From: Ignavibacteriales bacterium
Lineage (GTDB): Bacteria; Bacteroidota; Ignavibacteria; Ignavibacteriales; Melioribacteraceae
Assembly: GCA_016929735.1 (NCBI GenBank)
Contig: JAFGID010000088.1
Location: 1-12,446, forward strand
Reading direction: 5' to 3'
DNA: 12,446 bases
Of this stretch, positions 6,016 through 12,446 are shown piece after piece. A program made the translations under genes and the position numbers. The notes under the pieces are model-generated. The model saw only the letters and a program-made list of their open reading frames with translations. It was not told where the DNA came from and ran no database searches. The first letter of the stretch is position 1. Each line of letters opens with the position of its first letter.

Positions 6016-6525
6016 GTGAAGATTAAATCAATTAAAAATATTTCACGTAAAATCGGCTTTACAGAAACCGAATTTTCTGTATTGTTATTTCTATCATTTG
6101 TATTTTTGACTGGATTAATATTTCAGCAGTTCATCTCGCCCGAAAATAAAATTGATAAGAAGCAAATAAGTTCCGGATATTTGTTACAAGATAGCTTGTT
6201 TTTCGCTTCTGATAGAGATTCACTATTTTTAAAAAACGGTAAGCTAACTATTGACAATGAACAAGAACTTTCGGATTTTAGCAACAACAAATTTGAACAA
6301 AGAGAGAAAATAAGCGTTCAGCTTGGTGAAAAGAGTATTGACATCAACGAAGCAGATATGAAAACATTATGCTTATTACCCGGGATTGGCGAGAAAACAG
6401 CGGAAAAAATCATTGAATACAGAAAAAATTATGGAAAATTCAACAGAATTGAGGACATAAAAAAAGTAAAAGGAATAGGCGAAAAAAAGTTTAATAATAT
6501 AAAAAAGTATATATTTGTAAAATAA
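6016..6525 (+). CDS. Membrane-anchored ComEA-like helix-hairpin-helix protein
   Basis: This 169-residue protein has one membrane segment at about 20-38, a linker, and a C-terminal pair of helix-hairpin-helix motifs: LPGIGEKTAEKI at 121-132 and VKGIGEKKFNNI at 151-162, preceded by IDINEAD. That is the ComEA/T2SK-like domain, which binds DNA non-specifically. In transformable bacteria ComEA is the membrane receptor that draws DNA into the periplasm for ComEC. Function here is inferred from the fold only; no other competence gene is nearby, and small proteins with this domain also occur outside uptake systems. The start is a GTG 12 bases after dnaJ without a Shine-Dalgarno sequence. The first possible ATG is far inside the linker and would lose the membrane anchor, so GTG is preferred. 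Confidence 0.85.
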   Translation: MKIKSIKNISRKIGFTETEFSVLLFLSFVFLTGLIFQQFISPENKIDKKQISSGYLLQDSLFFASDRDSLFLKNGKLTIDNEQELSDFSNNKFEQREKISVQLGEKSIDINEADMKTLCLLPGIGEKTAEKIIEYRKNYGKFNRIEDIKKVKGIGEKKFNNIKKYIFVK

Positions 6526-6539
6526 AATTTTAATTTTTT

Positions 6540-6544
6540 GGAGG
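6540..6544 (+). promoter_or_regulatory. Strong Shine-Dalgarno sequence, unusual for this window
   Basis: GGAGG ends four bases before the ATG at 6549. It is the only consensus-strength ribosome site I see ahead of a gene in the window; the other genes have weak sites or none. It fixes the start of the following gene. Confidence 0.7.
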
Positions 6545-6548
6545 AAAA

Positions 6549-7211
6549 ATGTTAAGGAAATCAGACCCCTGGTATATTCACCTTATACTTTATGTTGTCA
6601 TTGTAATTCTAATTTACCTTCTTATTAAAGTTGCGATTGTAGATCCAAAGGAAACAATGGCTAAGGAAAACTTTTTCAAAAAAGAATCAAGAACGAGGAT
6701 GGAAAACCTTCGAGAGCTTCAGATTTTATGGGAAAAGAAAAACAAAGCTTATACCGATGATATTACTAAGTTGGTTGAATTTTTCAAAACAGAAAAGGAA
6801 GTTCAGGCACTTATTAATGCTGTAGATACATTAGGTAAAGTTGAAGTTGATGTTAAAGACGAAAACGGTAATGTTATTGGTGTGAGAGATAGTATTGCAA
6901 CAAAATCCAAAAATCCTTTTAGGACTTTATTAGGAGATGACCCTAGCAAACCTGAAACACAAATAGGTCCCGGCGATATCGAACAATGGGCAAGTTTATT
7001 AGTCTATTCTCCAAAATCAAAGAATCCTTATATTATGAAAGTTGATACAACCACTGAATCCGATACAGTAATAGACCGTAGGGGTAATGTTATAAAAGTA
7101 AATACAAATACAGTAACTGGTAAAAGATGGATGGTTGAATGTCCTGATGGTTATGGTAAAATTGGCGACGTTATGCAAGACGCACTTAAGAATGCTGCTT
7201 CTTGGGAATAA
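6549..7211 (+). CDS. Single-pass membrane protein of unknown function
   Basis: This is a 220-residue protein I cannot assign. Residues 10-30 form one transmembrane helix with a short N-terminal tail carrying Arg and Lys, so the bulk is probably outside the cytoplasm. Residues 40-80 are a charged amphipathic helix (RTRMENLRELQILWEKKNKAY, then ITKLVEFFKTE). The layout of membrane helix, helix with ELQ-x-x-W and KAYT, then beta-rich domain recalls pseudopilin-like proteins of Bacteroidetes and Ignavibacteria, but there is no prepilin cleavage site. Two similar Asp/Gly turns, DENGNVIGV and DRRGNVIKV, lie at 104-112 and 176-184. It follows the ComEA-like gene by 23 bases and is probably the last gene of the heat-shock transcription unit, since a hairpin follows. 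Confidence 0.85.
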   Translation: MLRKSDPWYIHLILYVVIVILIYLLIKVAIVDPKETMAKENFFKKESRTRMENLRELQILWEKKNKAYTDDITKLVEFFKTEKEVQALINAVDTLGKVEVDVKDENGNVIGVRDSIATKSKNPFRTLLGDDPSKPETQIGPGDIEQWASLLVYSPKSKNPYIMKVDTTTESDTVIDRRGNVIKVNTNTVTGKRWMVECPDGYGKIGDVMQDALKNAASWE

Positions 7212-7261
7212 AACTGAGCAGCAAAATTCAATAAAATAATTACAAAAGACTTAAAAATTTT

Positions 7262-7310
7262 AGGAGAATTCGGGTGAGTTCAAACTATTCATCCTTTTCT
7301 CCTTTTTTGT
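7262..7310 (+). terminator. Hairpin and T-run directly before rsmD
   Basis: AGGAGA (7262-7267) pairs with TCTCCT (7298-7303), and inside it GGGTGA pairs with TCATCC with one G-U pair around an 11-nt loop. A T-run (7303-7308) follows. This is a plausible intrinsic terminator for the upstream operon. It ends one base before the rsmD ATG, so the same structure would sit at the start of any read-through rsmD message. Its lower strand TCTCC is anti-Shine-Dalgarno-like. Confidence 0.55.
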
Positions 7311-7311
7311 T

Positions 7312-7863
7312 ATGAGAATAATAACTGGTAAATGTAAAGGAAGAATATTAAAAGTTCCCGATTCTAAATTGATCCGCCCGATGACTGCTCGAATAAAGGA
7401 ATCTATTTTTAATTACCTTAATAATCTTATTGATTTCGAAGGCATCACTTGTTGCGATGTTTACTCTGGAAGCGGTTCGCTTGGTTTAGAAATTTATAGC
7501 CGAGGTGCAAAGGAAATTCATTTTATAGAAAAAAATTTCAAGATAGGTCAAATATTAAAAAAAAATATCTTATCCTGTAAGGCAGAAGAATGCTCACAGG
7601 TGTTCAACATCGAAGCTAAGAAGTTTTTCTCATCAAAACCTCCAATTCAATATGACATAATCTTTGCAGATCCCCCATTCTTTAATTATGATATTTATGA
7701 AGTAGTAAAATTAATTTTTCAAAACAAATTCCTTGCAGAAAACGGAATTATACTGGTACAGCGTTCTCATCAGACCGAAGCAAAAGATATAGAAGAATTT
7801 AAAATTAAACCAGAAAGAAGAATTGGTGATTCTAATATCTTTGTGTTAAATAATTTTATCTAG
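7312..7863 (+). CDS. rsmD: 16S rRNA (guanine-966-N2)-methyltransferase RsmD
   Basis: RsmD uses S-adenosylmethionine to methylate G966 of 16S rRNA during small-subunit assembly. The 183-residue protein has normal length and the whole family pattern. MRIITGKCKGR at the start is followed by PMTARIKESIFNYL near 23-36, the SAM-binding motif DVYSGSGSLGLE (49-60), Glu72 of FIEKN after the second strand, and the catalytic motif DPPF (120-123) used by exocyclic-amino methylases. The characteristic N-terminus fixes the start at 7312, directly after the terminator-like hairpin and without a Shine-Dalgarno sequence. rsmD is often followed by coaD; here it is not. A promoter must lie within the preceding operon or hairpin region. 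Confidence 0.95.
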   Translation: MRIITGKCKGRILKVPDSKLIRPMTARIKESIFNYLNNLIDFEGITCCDVYSGSGSLGLEIYSRGAKEIHFIEKNFKIGQILKKNILSCKAEECSQVFNIEAKKFFSSKPPIQYDIIFADPPFFNYDIYEVVKLIFQNKFLAENGIILVQRSHQTEAKDIEEFKIKPERRIGDSNIFVLNNFI

Positions 7864-7927
7864 AAAATTTTTTTCAACTATCAAAATTTATTATTTTTAA
7901 ATGTTACAATAAAAAATACGAATAATT

Positions 7928-10564
7928 ATGAATCAAGAAAAATTCAAACCACGTGACTTAAAAGTCTATTCTACGAAAGAATGGCTTGCGGATGGCAAGA
8001 AAAAATACCGACAAGTATTCGATAGGAAGGAAACTACATATATTTATGCAGAGTTTTCTTTCTTTAATAAGTATTTCGATGAGAGGGATTGGAAAGCAAA
8101 AATAACACTTAAAGCATATAATATCACAACAGCAAGTAAACCAAATTTACTATGTTCGTTGGATTATGACAAAGAAATTTCAAAGGATGACAATATCTTC
8201 TTTGTTCGCGAAGGTTGGGGCAACGCTGAACCTGGTAACTATTGGACTAAAGGAACTTATAAATGGGAAGCATTTGTTGATGATGAGTTGATACTTACGC
8301 GAACATTTTATGTAGAAGATTTTGGTAAAGTTACAGAATCATCAAATCCTTATTTTAAGGTAAAATCTATTAAGCTGTATGAAGCGCCGAACGAGACTGT
8401 ACCATTAGGACAAAGAAAATATTATCAGACTTTTAGCAGTTCGGAAACAAGGTACTTATGGGTAGAACTTACAATCGAAGATTTACATCCTGAGATATCT
8501 TGGTATGGCGAGTTTTTCTTTAATTTTTTCGATGATGCTAAACAATTAAGAGGCCAAGCAATCGAAGTTGTTAACATGTACACAAAAAAAAGTAATCCGA
8601 TACAAATAATAAACTCCGGCTGGGGCTCTGATACCAAAGGAACTTGGTATAAGGATAATTATACTGTTGAAATTGTTTTCATGGATACTCTTATTGCAAC
8701 CGTCCCATTTGTTGTCGGCGATTCTTTTAAAGAAGGAATGGTAAATGTTACTGTCAGCCCGAATAAGATTGAGACTCAAACTGAGATACCTAATACGCCA
8801 GCTTCGCCCGATGAGATTTTAAAAGAAATTGATGAAATGATAGGTCTTGATTCGATTAAACAACGAATGAGAGATTATACAACTTATTTGAATTTTCTGA
8901 AGCTGAGACAAGAAAAAGGATTGAAAGACGCTTCGAAAATAAGTCTCCATTCTGTTTTTACAGGTAATCCCGGAACTGGCAAGACAACGGTTGCGTTATT
9001 GCTCGGAAAAATATTTAAAAATTTAGGATTATTATCAAATGATACTGTTCATGAAGTTGACCGCGCAGATTTAATTGGGAAATATATTGGACAGACAGCT
9101 CCTCAGGTAAGAGAACATATAGAAAAAGCAAGAGGTGGGATTCTATTCATTGACGAAGCTTATGCTTTAGCACGAGGGGGCGAAGATGATAAAGATTACG
9201 GACGTGAGGCAATTGAAGTTCTCATAAAAGAGATGTCTGATGGACCCGGCGATATCGCTATCATCTTTGCAGGATACCCTAAAGAAATGGAAATATTTAT
9301 TAATTCTAACCCTGGATTAAAATCAAGGATTAATATGTATTTCGATTTCCCGGATTATACACCAACTGAATTAATTCAAATATCTGAGCTGTCAGCAAAG
9401 AAAAAATCTTTAATCATATCCCCTGAAGCAAAAGAACTATTCGTCAAAAAACTCACAGAAGCATATCGTAATCGTGATAGAATGTTTGGTAATGCAAGGT
9501 ATGCTATTTCATTGCTCGAAGAATCAAAAATCAATATGGCATTAAGAGTGATGAACTCTGAAGACCCTAACAAATTATCCAAGGAAGAGTTATCAACCAT
9601 TATACTTGATGACATTGAAAAAGTATTTGCTAGCAAAGAGAAAAAATATGTTGATATTCCTGTTGACGAAGATTTATTGAAAGAAACAATTGCAGAATTG
9701 AATAATCTTATTGGAATGTCAAACATAAAAACCGAAATAAACGAATTAATAAAATTGGTAAGATTCTATAAAGAAAGCAAAAAAGATGTTTTAAATTCAC
9801 TTTCACTTCATCATGTGTTTACAGGAAATCCCGGAACTGGCAAGACAACAATCGCAAGAATTATGGCAAAAATATTCAAAGCTCTTGGTCTGCTTGAAAG
9901 GGGGCACATTGTTGAATGTGACAGAGAAGCGCTAGTTGCCGGATACGTCGGACAGACTGCTATTAAAACACAAGATAAAATTAATCAAGCAATGGGGGGT
10001 GTGTTGTTTATTGATGAAGCTTATGCTCTTTCTCCTCGTGGTGAAAGTTCTAACGATTTTGGACCAGAAGCAATCGAAGTTATATTAAAAGAAATGGAAG
10101 ATAATCGCGGAAAATTTGCTGTTATTGTTGCCGGTTACACCGAAGAGATGAGGCAATTTTTGCTAACCAATCCCGGACTATCGTCGCGATTTGACAAGAC
10201 AATTCATTTCAACGATTATTCAGAAGAGGAACTTATACATATTGCAATTTATATGTTTGGGACTTATAAACTTAATCCTGATGAAGGTACCTTACAGCAT
10301 TTGAAAGAGTACTTTAAGTTTAGATGTGATAACCGCGACAAATTTTTTGGTAACGCAAGAGTAGTAAGAAAAATTGTACAGGAAGCAGTTAAGAATCAAA
10401 ATCTTAGAATGGCTTCAATCCCGGCTGACAAGCGAACGGAAAAAGTATTAAACACCGTGACAGTCGATGATGTAATGGAATTTCAACCAAGTTCAGAAGA
10501 ATTGCTGACTAAGAAACAAAGGCAAATTGGTTTTGATATAAACGAACCATTAACGAACTATTAA
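7928..10564 (+). CDS. Tandem CbbX/SpoVK-type AAA+ ATPase with duplicated N-terminal beta modules
   Basis: This 878-residue protein contains two AAA+ ATPase domains of the CbxX/CfqX (CbbX, SpoVK, EccA) family. Domain 1 (about 300-560) has Walker A GNPGTGKT at 346-353, Walker B with D409-E410, and putative arginine finger R467. Domain 2 (about 585-860) has Walker A 633-640, Walker B with D696-E697, and R754. Both look catalytically intact. Family members form hexamers that remodel partners, as CbbX does Rubisco, by threading a peptide through the pore. The first 280 residues are unusual: two beta-rich modules (about 8-132 and 142-268) that align with each other, sharing KYxQxF, an ET-x-Y segment and GWG at 96-98 and 231-233. 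They may bind the client. There is no signal or membrane segment. It has no Rubisco or secretion neighbour, so the partner is unknown. Confidence 0.9.
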   Translation: MNQEKFKPRDLKVYSTKEWLADGKKKYRQVFDRKETTYIYAEFSFFNKYFDERDWKAKITLKAYNITTASKPNLLCSLDYDKEISKDDNIFFVREGWGNAEPGNYWTKGTYKWEAFVDDELILTRTFYVEDFGKVTESSNPYFKVKSIKLYEAPNETVPLGQRKYYQTFSSSETRYLWVELTIEDLHPEISWYGEFFFNFFDDAKQLRGQAIEVVNMYTKKSNPIQIINSGWGSDTKGTWYKDNYTVEIVFMDTLIATVPFVVGDSFKEGMVNVTVSPNKIETQTEIPNTPASPDEILKEIDEMIGLDSIKQRMRDYTTYLNFLKLRQEKGLKDASKISLHSVFTGNPGTGKTTVALLLGKIFKNLGLLSNDTVHEVDRADLIGKYIGQTAPQVREHIEKARGGILFIDEAYALARGGEDDKDYGREAIEVLIKEMSDGPGDIAIIFAGYPKEMEIFINSNPGLKSRINMYFDFPDYTPTELIQISELSAKKKSLIISPEAKELFVKKLTEAYRNRDRMFGNARYAISLLEESKINMALRVMNSEDPNKLSKEELSTIILDDIEKVFASKEKKYVDIPVDEDLLKETIAELNNLIGMSNIKTEINELIKLVRFYKESKKDVLNSLSLHHVFTGNPGTGKTTIARIMAKIFKALGLLERGHIVECDREALVAGYVGQTAIKTQDKINQAMGGVLFIDEAYALSPRGESSNDFGPEAIEVILKEMEDNRGKFAVIVAGYTEEMRQFLLTNPGLSSRFDKTIHFNDYSEEELIHIAIYMFGTYKLNPDEGTLQHLKEYFKFRCDNRDKFFGNARVVRKIVQEAVKNQNLRMASIPADKRTEKVLNTVTVDDVMEFQPSSEELLTKKQRQIGFDINEPLTNY

Positions 10565-10587
10565 AAAATTTAATTCAGGATAAAATT

Positions 10588-12446
10588 ATGAACAACTCAT
10601 TTTTAAAATCATTTGGAATTCTATTTCTGTTTGCGAATATTTATCTTTACTCACAAATCAGCATTTACGAGCCCATTGACATTGATACAGTATCATCAAG
10701 TTTAACAGATCTTGGAAGGATGTGGACATTTGATAACGTCCCATACGATTACTTTAAAAATGAATATAATTTCGTTCCAACAGATGAATGGCTTGAACAT
10801 GTTCAAAAATCAGCATTGGAATTTGGAGGGGGCTGCTCAGCGGCATTCGTTTCTGCGGATGGTTTAATTATGACAAATCATCATTGCGGTCGCGGGCAAT
10901 TAATGGATGTTCAAAAAGAAGGTGAAAACCTTTTGCGAGATGGATTCTACGCAGCCACACTCGAGGAAGAAAGAAAAATTCCAAAATTAAACGTTGACCA
11001 ACTGATAATGATTGAGGATGTTTCTCAGGAAATTTATAATGAGATGAATAAAGGAAAAAATAACGACGAAAAAATTGAAATCCGCAATAATAAAATCAAG
11101 GAACTTGAAGCACAATACAGCAAAGAAACCGGACTGCTCTGTTCAGTTGTTCCTCTTTATAATGGCGGCAAATATTCACTTTATGGATATAAAAGATATG
11201 ATGATGTTAGACTTGTGATGGCACCAGACTTTCAAATAGCAGCAACAGGTTGGGATTGGGACAACTTCACATATCCACGCTACGAATTAGACTTTGCATT
11301 TTATCGTGCCTATGAAAATGGCAAACCGATAAAATCAGAACATTTCTTTACTTGGAGTGACAAAGGAGCTGCTGAAGATGAATTAATTTTTGTAGTGGGA
11401 AGACCCGGCAATACAGACAGGTTATTATCAGTAGCACAATTGGAATTTATGCGTGATTATGTTATTCCTTATCAATTAATTCTGTTCAATGGACTTTATG
11501 ATGCATATTTTTATATGTTCGAAAATCAGCCGGAAAGAGAGTCAGAATTATTGAACTCCGTACTCGGTTGGGGGAATGCCAGAAAATCTTATGCAGGTCG
11601 CTTAGTTGGATTAAAAGATGAATATATTATGAAAAAGAAAAACGATTTTGAAGAAAAATTAATCGCTGAAGTTAATGCAAATCCGGAATTAAAAGAACGA
11701 TATGGTAATGTTTGGAATAATTTAAACACTTTATTCGAAGAGGCGAAGAAATATTACAAAGAAAATATTGCTTACCGACTACCCAGATACGGATTACCTA
11801 TTTACTTCACATTAGCAAATAAAATCATAGAGTATGCTGAGCAGATTAAATTGCCCGAAACGAGTAGAAAGTCAGCTTATCAAAGTGAACAAATAGAAAA
11901 AACAAAAATGGATTTGTACTCGAATAATTTTGAATATGAATTACAGGATAGACTACTTCTGACTTATGTAAAATATATTACAAGTTGTCTTGGTAGTGAG
12001 CATCATCTGATTAATGAAATATTTAATGGTAAAACCGGCAACGATGCAGTTCAATATTTAAAGGCAGAATCACAATTATCTTCAAACGAGAAAATAAAAG
12101 AATTTATTGAGTTAGCCCCAGATGAAATATTAAATTCAGATGACCCATTCATTTCTTATATTCTGAAAACACTCAAAAAAGGAAATGAATTAAAAGCAAA
12201 AATGGATGAAATTTATAATACCGTATCAGTATTAAATCAACTGCTTGGTGAAGTTGCATATAAAGTATATGGCGATAAAATACCACCTGATGCTACAGGT
12301 TCACTAAGATTACAAGACGGAGTGATAAAAGGTTATGAATATAATGGAACAATAGCACCGGGCAAATGCACCTATTACGGTTTATATGACAGATATCACT
12401 CATTTGGCGGAAAAACATATCCTTGGGGATTGCACGAAAGATGGCA
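10588..12446 (+). CDS. S46 family dipeptidyl-peptidase (DPP7/DPP11-like), 3' end cut by the window
   Basis: The first 619 codons of an exported serine exopeptidase are present. S46 enzymes remove dipeptides from the N-termini of oligopeptides in the periplasm of Bacteroidetes and relatives, feeding peptide metabolism. A signal peptide covers about residues 1-22. The chymotrypsin-like part is clear: DLGRMWTFDNVP, then GLIMTNHHC with catalytic His99, and ELDFAFYRAY with the probable catalytic Asp235. Cys83 and Cys100 could form a disulfide beside the active site. The Ser nucleophile motif of this family lies near residue 650 and is beyond the edge, as is the residue that separates DPP7 (hydrophobic) from DPP11 (acidic) specificity. 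The family is about 700-720 residues, so roughly 100 are missing. The frame is open to the end. It starts 23 bases after the AAA+ gene with CAGGA upstream. Confidence 0.93.
   Translation, partial: MNNSFLKSFGILFLFANIYLYSQISIYEPIDIDTVSSSLTDLGRMWTFDNVPYDYFKNEYNFVPTDEWLEHVQKSALEFGGGCSAAFVSADGLIMTNHHCGRGQLMDVQKEGENLLRDGFYAATLEEERKIPKLNVDQLIMIEDVSQEIYNEMNKGKNNDEKIEIRNNKIKELEAQYSKETGLLCSVVPLYNGGKYSLYGYKRYDDVRLVMAPDFQIAATGWDWDNFTYPRYELDFAFYRAYENGKPIKSEHFFTWSDKGAAEDELIFVVGRPGNTDRLLSVAQLEFMRDYVIPYQLILFNGLYDAYFYMFENQPERESELLNSVLGWGNARKSYAGRLVGLKDEYIMKKKNDFEEKLIAEVNANPELKERYGNVWNNLNTLFEEAKKYYKENIAYRLPRYGLPIYFTLANKIIEYAEQIKLPETSRKSAYQSEQIEKTKMDLYSNNFEYELQDRLLLTYVKYITSCLGSEHHLINEIFNGKTGNDAVQYLKAESQLSSNEKIKEFIELAPDEILNSDDPFISYILKTLKKGNELKAKMDEIYNTVSVLNQLLGEVAYKVYGDKIPPDATGSLRLQDGVIKGYEYNGTIAPGKCTYYGLYDRYHSFGGKTYPWGLHERW

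Noticed and set aside
9376..9726. Minus-strand 116-codon frame inside the AAA+ gene
   Set aside because: It is a shadow of the coding frame on the plus strand, with Ser-rich low-complexity content and no start signal.

Overview
The window is AT-rich, gene-dense DNA, probably from the Fibrobacteres-Chlorobi-Bacteroidetes (FCB) group and perhaps from Ignavibacteria or a related lineage. The evidence is an S46-family dipeptidyl-peptidase gene, an hrcA-grpE-dnaJ cluster without dnaK, near absence of Shine-Dalgarno sequences, a promoter-like TTTG/TAnnTTTG pair, and dispersed CCGACAAGTCGG palindromes. This is inference; no rRNA or other decisive marker is present.

Positions 1-1260 hold the leader-distal part of a CRISPR array. 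Fifteen identical 30-nt repeats alternate with 14 spacers of 34-38 nt, and the array runs off the left edge. The repeat ends in ATTGAGAC, like the 5' handle of type I-B/III crRNAs, which implies transcription to the right. Beyond the last perfect repeat, two further repeat units continue on register (37-nt spacers) but are decayed. Each is split at the same internal point, after AGAATT, by palindromic DNA. One insert is 110 bp and lies between two perfect 19-bp copies of repeat sequence.

Positions 1260-3176 carry one gene, a predicted lipoprotein of unknown function (1757-2638), in otherwise non-coding DNA full of CRISPR debris. A 47-nt sequence with GTTGT/ACAAC ends occurs at 1285-1331 and 2813-2859. 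A degenerate third copy starts exactly 77 nt after the second, which is one 47-nt repeat plus a 30-nt spacer. That is the geometry of a type II-C array as found in Bacteroidetes. The 1285 copy is followed by two small hairpins and a T-run, so it could instead be a tracrRNA anti-repeat. A lone decayed copy of the 30-nt repeat lies at 2678-2707. The region therefore seems to preserve fragments of two different CRISPR systems, with no cas gene in view.

Positions 3177-7211 look like one transcription unit: hrcA, grpE, dnaJ, a membrane-anchored ComEA-like helix-hairpin-helix protein, and a single-pass membrane protein of unknown function. It ends at a hairpin-plus-T-run that abuts the start codon of rsmD (7312-7863), the 16S rRNA m2G966 methyltransferase. 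Next is an 878-residue protein made of two beta-rich modules followed by two CbbX/SpoVK-type AAA+ ATPase domains, all apparently duplicated. The window ends inside an exported S46 dipeptidyl-peptidase. From hrcA onward the content is mostly housekeeping (protein folding, rRNA modification, peptide breakdown). The most unusual material is the left 3 kb and the tandem AAA+ protein.
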